In this document: one piece after another, positions 1 to 7,567 of the stretch
Numbering within the stretch: the stretch's first letter is position 1
Layout: each line of letters opens with the position of its first letter
Source of the DNA: Streptomyces formicae
Lineage (GTDB): Bacteria > Actinomycetota > Actinomycetes > Streptomycetales > Streptomycetaceae
Length of the DNA stretch: 64,000 bases
Direction: 5' to 3'
NCBI RefSeq assembly: GCF_002556545.1
Contig: NZ_CP022685.1
Location: forward strand, 5,186,001 to 5,250,000
Notes under the pieces: model-generated
Told to the model about the DNA's origin: nothing
Seen by the model: only the letters and a program-made list of their open reading frames with translations
The model's database searches: none
Program-made: the position numbers and the translations under genes

Positions 1-237
1 GCTCCCCACGGGGAACCGCCGCCGCACGACGAGCGCGAGCAGGACGACGAGGCCGTACGCGATCTTGCCGGCGCGCGGCAGGTCGGTGACGGCGGCGCCG
101 AAGCCGGTGTACGTCAGGACGAGCAGCGCCCCGCCCGCCAGCGCCTCCAGGGCGGCACGGACCAGGTGCCAGGTGGTGCGGGGCTCGCGGGCGAAGGGGG
201 AGCGGAGGGGGTGGCGGACAGGTGCGGGGCGGGGCAT
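1..237 (-). CDS. N-terminal part of a membrane protein, possibly a sensor kinase (runs off the window)
   Basis: An ATG at 237 opens a reading frame of 79 codons that leaves the window at base 1 without a stop. It starts MPRPAPVRHPLRSPF, which is a basic cytoplasmic tail. Two hydrophobic stretches follow: residues about 29-50 (ALEALAGGALLVLTYTGFGA) and about 61-71 (IAYGLVVLLAL), the second ending in an RRR stop-transfer cluster. This topology is common at the start of Streptomyces sensor histidine kinases, but no kinase motif lies within the visible part, so the assignment is a guess. It is divergent from the secreted-protein gene at 380; the 142-base gap must hold both promoters. Confidence 0.5.
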   Translation of the reverse strand, partial: MPRPAPVRHPLRSPFAREPRTTWHLVRAALEALAGGALLVLTYTGFGAAVTDLPRAGKIAYGLVVLLALVVRRRFPVGS

Positions 238-379
238 AACGTCAAGTATTGGACAGGTGGGGGTGTCCTCTTCGTACATCTTGAGGTGGATGGCCGCCGC
301 GTTCTCTGCCTTTTGGCATAGGGGGAGGTTCGTCCTGCGGCCGTACGGAAAGGGGGTGGAGGGCGCGAAGACTGGACGC

Positions 380-925
380 ATGCCCCTGAACTCGTCCCAG
401 TCGTCCCGGTCGTCGAAGCCCTCGAAGTCGTCGAACAAGAAGAAGGCCGGTGTCGTCGTCATCGTCGCGGCGGGCTGCCTGGCCTCGGCGGGTGCCGTGG
501 CCGTCGCCGCGCCCGCGCTCAGGAACAGCTCGCTGATGCCGGACGCCGTCAGCGAGCACGTCTTCAAGGAGAAGACGCGGGCCTTCGCGACGGCGGCGGA
601 CGCGCCCACCAAGGGCGACCTGGCGTTCGTGCTGCCCGAGTGGATCCCGCGCGACGCCGAGAACGTCAAGGTCAAGGTGAAGACGACCGGCGAGGCGAAG
701 CTGATCCGCTTCACGCTGGCGGACGGACAGCGGCTGGCCCCGGAGCGGGAGTGCGGGGCGCGGGCGCGGCACGTGGCGGGCCCCGAACTGGACGCCCCCT
801 GGTGGCCGGACCGCACGCCGAGCACGTCGCGCGGGGAGTGCGGGGACCACTACCGGTACCGGGTCGCGGTGCAGGGGGACACGGTGTACGCGTGGACGAA
901 CGGGGAGGCGTCGGCGGACGGGTAG
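380..925 (+). CDS. Exported or membrane-anchored hypothetical protein, 181 aa
   Basis: No family is recognised. The ATG at 380 is preferred over in-frame codons further left because it starts a normal export signal: a Ser/Lys-rich tail (residues 1-22, with NKKK), a hydrophobic core at 23-46 (AGVVVIVAAGCLASAGAVAV) and an AAPA cleavage-like site. The mature part, about residues 50-181, is hydrophilic and has three Cys (in the ECG, RGECG stretches), which could form disulphides outside the cell. The residues ALPEW/VLPEWIPRDA resemble secreted Streptomyces proteins of unknown role. It lies upstream of the two-component pair at 1055 with a 129-base gap. Confidence 0.6.
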   Translation: MPLNSSQSSRSSKPSKSSNKKKAGVVVIVAAGCLASAGAVAVAAPALRNSSLMPDAVSEHVFKEKTRAFATAADAPTKGDLAFVLPEWIPRDAENVKVKVKTTGEAKLIRFTLADGQRLAPERECGARARHVAGPELDAPWWPDRTPSTSRGECGDHYRYRVAVQGDTVYAWTNGEASADG

Positions 926-1054
926 GTGTGGGTGGGGGACGGTGAACCTGCGGGGGGGCGTGGGCCGGAATCGTGCCGGGGGCACTTATGAGGATCCTGT
1001 CAGGCCGCCGTCCGGATCCCGTTTCGTTTTCGTGCCGCGCCTATCCTCAACGCC

Positions 1055-1897
1055 ATGTGCGCTTTTGTCCTGGTCGCGGAGGACGACGAGAAACAGGCCG
1101 AGCTGGTCCGCCGCTACCTGGAGCGCGAGGGCCACGTGGTCGCCGTCGTGCACGACGGGCGCGCGGCGCTCCGCGAGGCCCGGCGCGGGACGCCGGACCT
1201 GCTCATCCTCGACGTGATGATGCCGGGCGCCGACGGCCTCGAGGTCACCCGCGTCCTGCGCACGGAGCCGGGGCCGCCGGACCTGACGGGGCTGCCGATC
1301 CTGATGCTCACGGCCCGCTCCACGGAGGACGACCTGCTCGCGGGGCTCGATCTGGGCGCGGACGACTATCTGACCAAGCCGTACAGCCCGCGCGAACTGA
1401 TGGCCCGCGTACGAACGCTGCTCCGCCGCGTGGGCGGCATCCACCATCCGGTGCCGGACGCCGGACAGCGCGTGCTGCGCGTGGACGGCCTCGTGGTCGA
1501 CCCGCTGCGGCACGAGGTGACGGTCGACGGGCGCGGAGTGGACTGCACACCGGGCGAGTTCGACCTCCTCAGCGCGCTCGCGGGCGAACCCGACCGGGTC
1601 TTCACCCGGCCCCAGCTGCTCGACCACATCCACGGCTCGTCCGGCTACATATCCGCCCGCACGGTCGACGTGCACATCCTCAACCTCCGCAAGAAGATCG
1701 AGGCCGACCCGCGCCGCCCGACCCGTCTCGTCACGGTCTTCGGCATCGGTTACAAGCTGGTGGGGGCGGGGGCCGAGCCGTCGCCTTCCGGGGCCGCGGC
1801 CCCGAACCCGACTGCGGCCGCGGCCCCGGCCCCAGCCGCGGCACAGGTGACAGGTCTGCGCGCGCGGCACGGATCGGCGGCCTCGCGTGGGGCGTGA
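1055..1897 (+). CDS. OmpR/PhoB-family response regulator, 280 aa
   Basis: Receiver domain at residues 1-125: acidic pair E9-D10-D11 region, phospho-acceptor D53 in LLILDVMMPG, Thr/Ser at LMLTA and Lys in DDYLTKPYSP. A winged-helix trans_reg_C domain follows at about 140-240, ending in the classic TRLVTVFGIGYKLVG signature. The last 40 residues are an Ala/Pro-rich tail not needed for the fold. It overlaps the next gene, its cognate kinase, by 11 bases, so the two are translationally coupled. No clear ribosome binding site precedes the ATG; TATCCT at 1042-1047 sits at the right distance for a leaderless transcript, though no good -35 is seen. Target genes are unknown. Confidence 0.93.
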   Translation: MCAFVLVAEDDEKQAELVRRYLEREGHVVAVVHDGRAALREARRGTPDLLILDVMMPGADGLEVTRVLRTEPGPPDLTGLPILMLTARSTEDDLLAGLDLGADDYLTKPYSPRELMARVRTLLRRVGGIHHPVPDAGQRVLRVDGLVVDPLRHEVTVDGRGVDCTPGEFDLLSALAGEPDRVFTRPQLLDHIHGSSGYISARTVDVHILNLRKKIEADPRRPTRLVTVFGIGYKLVGAGAEPSPSGAAAPNPTAAAAPAPAAAQVTGLRARHGSAASRGA

Positions 1898-4088
1898 CGT
1901 TCCGTTCCGCAAGAGCCTGTTGACGCGGCTGCTCGCCGTCTCCGTGCTGGTCTCGGTCGGGTCCATCGCCGCCACCGCGTGGCTCGCCGCGCAGACCACG
2001 TCCGGTGCCATCCGGCAGGAGCAGGGGCAGGTGCTCGCCGACGACGCGCGGATCTACGACCGGCTCCTCGGCGTCGGCGCGGGCGCGCCCGACTGGCGCG
2101 GTGCCGACGAGGCCGTCCGTGAACTGGCCCGCCAGACCGGCCGCCGCATCGCCCTCACCACCCAGGACCGCAAGGTCATCACGGACTCGGCGGCGCCCGC
2201 GGGGAAGAGCGCGGCGCAGGACGGCCGCAGGCCCGCCGCCCTGCCGCCCAAGGCGGCCGCCGTCGTCGATCCGCTCTCCGTGGACACGATGCTCGCGGGC
2301 AGGCCGGAGGACCGGTCAGCCGACCGCATCGACCCGCGCGCGGTCGGCCCCTACCGGCTCCCCGCGAAGGAACGTACGCGGCTCAAGGGCCAGGCCGACC
2401 AGTACGTGTCCTGTCTGCACGGGCTCGGTCTGCCCGCCGAGCTCGTCGTCGGGCCCGGCGGCCGCCCCGTCGTCGAGACCGGCGACCCCTCGGGCGAAGG
2501 GCCCGGTGGCGATCGCGCCGCGCTCCTGGGGGTCAAGTGCCCTGGCTCCCTGTTCAACCAGCCGACGGCGACCGAGCAGAAGGCCGTCACCAAGCTCAAC
2601 TCCCTCGTCGAGGCGTGCATGAAGCGGCGTGGCCTCGGTTCCGTCGCGGTCAGCCTCGACCTGACCGGTCGCGACGGCGCGAAGCCGGTGGGTGTCATAC
2701 CGACGTATCCGCCCATCGAGTCCGAGGCCGAGGCCAAGGTCAAGGCCAAGGCCGAGGCCGAGCGCGAGGCCCATGCCGAAGCGGGGCGCGAGCCCCGGGA
2801 CGGTCCCCGGGCTGACACCCGGGACGGCACCAGGGCCGACAAGACCCCCGATACCCCCGATACCCCGGACACCTCGAACATCCCCGAGACCTCGGATACC
2901 TCAGACACCTCGGATACCTCAGACACCTCAGACACCCCTTCCCTCGCTGTTCCCACCCCCTCCTCCACCCCCAGCCGCGGTATCGACCCGGCCGCCCCCG
3001 CCACCCGGCCCACCGCCACCGACCGGGCCAACGCCGCGGCCGCCACCTGCGTCGACACCGCGCGCCGCGAACAGCTCGGGCCCTTCGTCTCCACGCCGGC
3101 CCTGCTCTTCATCACCAGTTCCGACGGCGCTCCCGTCGCCCGGGGCTTCAGCCTCTCGGTCGCCAACACCGCCCGTCTCGCCGGGCTCGCCGCCGCCGTA
3201 CTCGCCGTCACGGTCGCCGTCACCGCGCTCGCCGCGACGCGGCTGACCCGTCCGCTGCGCGCGCTCACCACCGCGACGCGGCGCATGAAGTCGGGTGCCA
3301 CGGACGGGCCGCCGGTGCCCGCGAGCGCTACCCGTTCCGCGGGCGAGATCAGCCAACTGGCCGCCGCCTTCAACGACATGGCGGCCCACCGCAAGGCCCT
3401 GGAAGAGCAGCGCAGGGCCATGGTCAGCGACGTCGCGCACGAGCTGCGCACCCCGCTGTCCAACATCAGGGGCTGGCTGGAGGCGGCGGAGGACGGCGTC
3501 GTCGAGACCGATCCCGAACTCGTCACCTCGCTGCTCGAAGAGGCCCTGCTGCTCCAGCACATCGTCGACGACCTCCAGGACCTGGCGGCCGCCGACGCGG
3601 GCACGCTGCGGCTGCACCGCGAACCGGTGCGGGCCGCCGAGATCGCCGAACAGGTGGCCGCGGCGCACCAGGCGCGGGCGGACGCGGCGGGCGTACGGCT
3701 GCGCGCGACGACGCTCGGCGACCCCTGGCTGAGCGCCGATCCGCTGCGGCTCCGCCAGGCGGTCGGCAACCTCGTCTCCAACGCCATCCGCCACACCCCC
3801 GACGGCGGCAGCGTCCGGATCACCTGCCGGACCACGCCCGACGCCGTACTCATCGAGGTCGCCGACACCGGCACGGGCATCGAGCCCGACGACCTGCCGC
3901 ACGTCTTCGACCGCTTCTGGCGCGCCGACAAGTCGCGGGCCCGCGCGACGGGCGGCAGCGGTCTCGGCCTGTCGATCGTGCGCAATCTGACGGAGGCGCA
4001 CGGCGGGACGGTGACGGCGGCGAGCGCGCCGGGCAAGGGGTCGCTCTTCACGGTGCGGCTGCCGGAGGCGCGGGAGGGGTCGGTCTGA
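1887..4088 (+). CDS. Two-component sensor histidine kinase with repeat-expanded sensor domain, 733 aa
   Basis: GTG at 1887 overlaps the response regulator by 11 bases. The protein has an N-terminal membrane helix (about 9-33), a very long extracytoplasmic segment (34-430), a second helix (about 430-455, LAGLAAAVLAVTVAVTALAA), a HAMP linker, a HisKA domain with the phospho-accepting H518 in DVAHELRTPLSN, and an HATPase domain with N box (NLVSNAIRH), DTGTGIEPDD and GSGLGLSIV. Catalytic boxes are intact. The sensor segment contains several Cys and, at residues 322-351, a run of Asp-Thr-Ser/Pro triplets after an acidic Ala/Lys-rich stretch. This insert makes the protein longer than typical 450-550 aa kinases. 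The signal sensed is unknown. Confidence 0.93.
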   Translation: MGRDVPFRKSLLTRLLAVSVLVSVGSIAATAWLAAQTTSGAIRQEQGQVLADDARIYDRLLGVGAGAPDWRGADEAVRELARQTGRRIALTTQDRKVITDSAAPAGKSAAQDGRRPAALPPKAAAVVDPLSVDTMLAGRPEDRSADRIDPRAVGPYRLPAKERTRLKGQADQYVSCLHGLGLPAELVVGPGGRPVVETGDPSGEGPGGDRAALLGVKCPGSLFNQPTATEQKAVTKLNSLVEACMKRRGLGSVAVSLDLTGRDGAKPVGVIPTYPPIESEAEAKVKAKAEAEREAHAEAGREPRDGPRADTRDGTRADKTPDTPDTPDTSNIPETSDTSDTSDTSDTSDTPSLAVPTPSSTPSRGIDPAAPATRPTATDRANAAAATCVDTARREQLGPFVSTPALLFITSSDGAPVARGFSLSVANTARLAGLAAAVLAVTVAVTALAATRLTRPLRALTTATRRMKSGATDGPPVPASATRSAGEISQLAAAFNDMAAHRKALEEQRRAMVSDVAHELRTPLSNIRGWLEAAEDGVVETDPELVTSLLEEALLLQHIVDDLQDLAAADAGTLRLHREPVRAAEIAEQVAAAHQARADAAGVRLRATTLGDPWLSADPLRLRQAVGNLVSNAIRHTPDGGSVRITCRTTPDAVLIEVADTGTGIEPDDLPHVFDRFWRADKSRARATGGSGLGLSIVRNLTEAHGGTVTAASAPGKGSLFTVRLPEAREGSV
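2850..2939 (+). repeat. Nine-base coding repeat (Asp-Thr-Ser/Pro) inside the kinase sensor domain
   Basis: Ten in-frame copies of a GAY-ACC-YCN nine-base unit, slightly diverged, encode DTP DTP DTS ... DTS DTP. The run lies in the extracytoplasmic part of the histidine kinase and keeps frame. Such a unit can change copy number by slippage without breaking the gene. Confidence 0.85.
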
Positions 4089-4116
4089 ATCCCCAGCACG
4101 GGTCGGTCTGATCCCC
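4077..4116 (+). repeat. Tandem duplication spanning the kinase stop codon
   Basis: Two copies, at 4077-4094 and 4100-4116 (period 23), share GGGTCGGTCTGA followed by TCCCC. The first copy holds the kinase stop codon at 4086-4088; the second repeats the stop triplet outside the gene. Confidence 0.75.
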
Positions 4117-4146
4117 GGGCGGGCCTCCCGCCCGGTCGGGCAGGGC

Positions 4147-4182
4147 GAAAGCCCCGGTCGCTCACCTCCGACGACCGGGGCT
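4147..4182 (+). terminator. Rho-independent-like terminator after the two-component operon
   Basis: The arms AGCCCCGGTCG (4150-4160) and CGACCGGGGCT (4172-4182) pair perfectly over 11 bp with an 11-base loop. GAAA precedes and a CTCTCT pyrimidine run follows. It sits about 60 bases after the kinase stop. The remaining gap up to 4342 holds the promoter of the next gene; the 8-bp palindrome GTGATCAC at 4269-4276 is there but has no known meaning. Confidence 0.8.
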
Positions 4183-4342
4183 CTCTCTGCCCCCGGACCC
4201 AGCCGCGGCGGCGACACTCCCCCGAGTTACGCGCTGTGCGCGAGTACCGGCGGGCCAGGTCCGATGTCGTGATCACATCAGGGCTCACCAACAGATCGCT
4301 AACATGTGGCCAACGGTGTGCACGGGGGCACAGGGAGACGGT

Positions 4343-7300
4343 GTGAGTGAGCGGTGCGAGCTGCGGTCCGGACTGAAGTTCGGTCTGCTCGGGGCGCCCG
4401 CGGTGTACGACGCGGCGGGTGAGCCGCGTCCTGTGCGCAGCGCGAAGGGGCGCGCCCTGCTGGCCGCGCTGCTCCTCGAACCGGACCGGGTCGTCTCGCT
4501 CGGCGCCCTCAAGGACGCGCTGTGGGGCGACTGTCCGCCCGCGTCCGCGCAGGCGTCCCTGCAGAACCACGTCACACGGCTGCGGCGCCTCCTCGACGAT
4601 CCGGAGCGGCTGCGCTCGGTGCCGCCGGGGTACCGGTTGCGGGTCGCCGACGCGGAGTTGGACGTACGCCTCTTCGAGAGCCGGGTGGCCCGCGCGCGGG
4701 AGGCGCACGCCGCGCGCGACTGGGCGCGGGCCTCGGCGCACGCCGCCGACGCGCTCGCCCTGTGGCGCGGCACGCCGCTGAGCGGCCTCCCCGACTCCGT
4801 GGCGGTCCACTCCCTCGTACCGCGCCTCGAAGAAGCCCGTCTGCTCGCTCTGGAGTGGCGGTACGACGCCGAACTCGCACTCGGCGCCGACGGCCACGGC
4901 GCGGGCCTCGCCGCGCTCGTCCCCGAACTCACGTCCCTGGTCGCCGAGCACCCGTTCCGCGAGGTCTTCCACCGCCACCTGATGCTGGCCCTGCACCGCA
5001 CGGGCCGCCAGGCGGAGGCCCTCACCGTCCACCGAGAACTGCGCCGCAGGTTGGTGGAGGAGCTGGGGGTCGAGCCGGGGGCGGGGGTGCGGGAGGCCCA
5101 TCGGGAGGTTCTGCGAGTGGAGTTGGAGGGGGCGGGGGTGGGTGCGGGTGTCGCATCCACTGGGGTTGAGGCTGAAGCTGAGACTGAGGTTGGGGCTCAG
5201 GTTGGGGCTGCTCTTGAAGGTGAAGAGGGCCGCTGCGGCGGGGAGTTGGCGGGGCAAGGTCAAGGCGTTGGCGTTGTGTCGGCGGCAGCCGGGGGCGGTG
5301 GGGATGGCGGTGAGGTCGGGGACGGCGTAGGCGGTGCGCAGTCGGCTGAGTTCGATGGCGTCGGGGAAGAGCGGAGCCGGAAGGAGCGGGCGCCTCGGCC
5401 TGCTCAACTGCCGCCCGCACCCGCGCACTTCACGGGTCGCGTCGACGCCGTCCACGCCCTGCGGCGCGGGCTCACCGGGGAGCGGCCCTTCGCCGTCGTC
5501 TCCGGCATGGCCGGTGTCGGCAAGAGCGCGCTCGCGCTGCACGTGGCGCACGGGCTGCGCGAGGAGTTCCCCGACGGGCAGCTCTACGTCAACCTCCGCG
5601 GCGCCACCCCCGGCATGACCCCCCTCACCCCCGCGGCCGCCCTCGCCTCGCTCCTGCGCGACCTCGGCGCCGAGCCGCGCCACGCCCCCGAGGGCGACGA
5701 AGACCCCTCGGCGGCCAGCGCGTTGCTGCGTTCCCTGCTCGCGCCCACCCGCACCCTGATGGTCCTCGACGACGCCGCCACCGCCGCCCAGGTGCGCCCG
5801 CTGCTGCCCGGCGGACCCGGCTGCGCCGTCGTCGTCACCAGCCGTTCGCCGCTGACCGCGCTCGACGGCGCCGAGCGCTTCCCCCTCGAACCGCTCTCCG
5901 ACGGCGACAGCGCCGCCCTCCTGCGCGCCGTCTCCGGACGGGACGGGCTCGACGCAGGGCACCCCCTGGTCCGCCTCGCGGGCCGCCTCCCGCTCGCCCT
6001 GCGCATCATCGCCGCTCGGCTCGCCGCGCGCCACGCCCTCACCCCGGACGCGCTCGCCGAACTCCTCACGGTCAACGGCGGCCGCCTGGACCACCTGGAG
6101 TACGACGACCTGAGCGTGCGCTGCTCCCTCTCCGTCGCCCTCGACGCCCTGCGCACATCGGACCGCGAGGCCGACCGCGACGCGGCCCTCGCGCTCGCCA
6201 GGATCGGCGCGCTCGACCTCCCGACGTACGGAGTGCCGCTCCTCGCCCGCCTGTTGGACACCGACGAACCACGCGCGGGCGCCGCGCTCGACCGTCTCGT
6301 CGACGTCGCCCTCCTCGAAGAGACCGCCTACGGCAGGTACGCCCCGCACGACCTCGTCCGCGACTTCGCGAGGGAGGCGTCGGAGGACGACGGCGCCTTC
6401 GTCGATCGCGTCGTGGAGACCGCCCTTCGCTGGTACGCGGAGTCCGCGCGGCGCAGCCTGCTCGCGATCATCCCGGAGGGGCTCGACCGGGCGGACCGGC
6501 TGCGGGGGGTGGAGGCGCGGTTGGGGAGCGCCTCCACGGCCGAGCCCCTGTCCAGGGAAGCCGCCTTCGCCTGGGGCGACACCGAGCTCGACAACATCGT
6601 CGCCCTCGCCGAGCGCCACCGGGACACCTCCGCGCTCGTGCCCGTCCTGGTCCGCTGTCTCTTCCCGTACCTCCAACGGCGCGGCCGCCTCACCGAGTTG
6701 GCCGCGCTCGGCGCCGTCGCCGTGGCCGCCGCCCGCCGTCAGGGCGACACCGCCGACGAGGCCCAGGCCCTCACCGACCTCGCGGGCATGCACTACATGT
6801 CTGGCCGGGGAAGCGAGGCGCTCGCCCTCAACGACGAGGCCCTCGCCCTCTGGCGCGGACTCGGCGTCGTCTCCTGCGTACGCCGCGGCCTCAACAACCG
6901 CGGTCTCCTCCTGGAAGGGCTCGACCGGTACGAGGAGTCCGCCGAGGCCCTCCACCAGAGCCTGGCCCTCGCCAAGGAGCTCGCCGACCCGCTCAGCGAG
7001 GCCGTCACCCTCAGCCACCTCGGCAACCTCTACGAGCACACGGACGCCCGCGCCGCCATCGCCCACCACGAACGCAGCCTCGCCATCGGCGAGACCATCG
7101 GCCACGCCATCGTCCGCCAGTCCGCCCACTGCAACATCGGCTACGCCCACCTCACCCTCGGCGAACCGGCCGCCGCTCTCGCCCACTTGGAGGAGAGCCT
7201 GCGCGTCCACGACGAGTACGAGGACTGGCACGGTGCTTCCCAGGCCCGCCTCGGCCTCGTCCGCGCCCTGCGCGAACTCGGCCGTCACGAGGACGCGGCC

Positions 7301-7507
7301 CGCGAGTGCGCCGTGCTCCTCGACCGCGCCGAGCAGCGCGGCGACACCCACATGGCCGGGCTCGCCCGGCACCAGCACGGGCTGCTGCTCGCCGCCACGG
7401 GGCGTCGTGAGGAGGCGTACGAGCAGTGGGAGTCGGCGCTTCGGGCGCTGGACGGGACGGACAGCAAGGTGGCGGACGAGCTGAGGGGGTTGCTGGGGGT
7501 GTCTTAG
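4343..7507 (+). CDS. AfsR-like SARP regulator with NB-ARC and TPR domains, 1054 aa
   Basis: The order of domains is that of AfsR: a winged-helix DNA-binding domain (about 8-85, with NHVTRLRRLLDD), a bacterial transcriptional activator domain (95-245), an STAND-type ATPase and a C-terminal TPR array (about 760-1050, with LNNRGLLLEGLDRYEESAEA-like units). Walker A is GMAGVGKS near residue 388 and Walker B is LMVLDD near 470. Such proteins activate secondary-metabolite or developmental genes in response to nucleotide binding. GTG at 4343 is chosen because AGGGAG lies six bases upstream; an earlier ATG at 4304 has no such site. Residues about 246-352 are a Glu/Gly/Val-rich low-complexity linker between DNA-binding and ATPase halves. 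No biosynthetic gene cluster is visible beside it. Confidence 0.92.
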   Translation: MSERCELRSGLKFGLLGAPAVYDAAGEPRPVRSAKGRALLAALLLEPDRVVSLGALKDALWGDCPPASAQASLQNHVTRLRRLLDDPERLRSVPPGYRLRVADAELDVRLFESRVARAREAHAARDWARASAHAADALALWRGTPLSGLPDSVAVHSLVPRLEEARLLALEWRYDAELALGADGHGAGLAALVPELTSLVAEHPFREVFHRHLMLALHRTGRQAEALTVHRELRRRLVEELGVEPGAGVREAHREVLRVELEGAGVGAGVASTGVEAEAETEVGAQVGAALEGEEGRCGGELAGQGQGVGVVSAAAGGGGDGGEVGDGVGGAQSAEFDGVGEERSRKERAPRPAQLPPAPAHFTGRVDAVHALRRGLTGERPFAVVSGMAGVGKSALALHVAHGLREEFPDGQLYVNLRGATPGMTPLTPAAALASLLRDLGAEPRHAPEGDEDPSAASALLRSLLAPTRTLMVLDDAATAAQVRPLLPGGPGCAVVVTSRSPLTALDGAERFPLEPLSDGDSAALLRAVSGRDGLDAGHPLVRLAGRLPLALRIIAARLAARHALTPDALAELLTVNGGRLDHLEYDDLSVRCSLSVALDALRTSDREADRDAALALARIGALDLPTYGVPLLARLLDTDEPRAGAALDRLVDVALLEETAYGRYAPHDLVRDFAREASEDDGAFVDRVVETALRWYAESARRSLLAIIPEGLDRADRLRGVEARLGSASTAEPLSREAAFAWGDTELDNIVALAERHRDTSALVPVLVRCLFPYLQRRGRLTELAALGAVAVAAARRQGDTADEAQALTDLAGMHYMSGRGSEALALNDEALALWRGLGVVSCVRRGLNNRGLLLEGLDRYEESAEALHQSLALAKELADPLSEAVTLSHLGNLYEHTDARAAIAHHERSLAIGETIGHAIVRQSAHCNIGYAHLTLGEPAAALAHLEESLRVHDEYEDWHGASQARLGLVRALRELGRHEDAARECAVLLDRAEQRGDTHMAGLARHQHGLLLAATGRREEAYEQWESALRALDGTDSKVADELRGLLGVS
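5080..5400 (+). repeat. Low-complexity linker in the AfsR-like gene
   Basis: The sequence here is purine-rich with degenerate GAGGTTGGGGCT-type units and lower GC than the flanking coding DNA. It encodes a Glu/Val/Gly/Ala linker between the activator and NB-ARC domains and keeps the frame open. Confidence 0.6.
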
Positions 7508-7558
7508 TCCGGGTCGGGCTCGGCTCGGGGGTGCCTTGGTCCGGGTCGGGCTCGGCTC
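7495..7558 (+). repeat. 32-bp tandem duplication spanning the stop of the AfsR-like gene
   Basis: Units 7495-7526 and 7527-7558 match at 30 of 32 positions. The first contains the stop TAG (7505-7507); in the second the same position reads TGG. The repeat fills nearly the whole gap to the convergent polymerase gene. Confidence 0.85.
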
Positions 7559-7567
7559 GGACTCGTC

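Noticed and set aside
65..379. N-terminal extension of the secreted protein gene starting at base 65
   Set aside because: It would overlap the divergent gene start at 237 and put a long non-conserved tail before a clear signal peptide at 380.
4269..4276. Palindrome GTGATCAC upstream of the AfsR-like gene as an operator
   Set aside because: Eight bases with no second copy and no extended symmetry are too weak.
2351..7378. A 1675-codon open frame on the minus strand across the kinase and AfsR-like genes
   Set aside because: It has no domain similarity and crosses two well-supported genes and the terminator between them; high GC removes stop codons from antisense frames.
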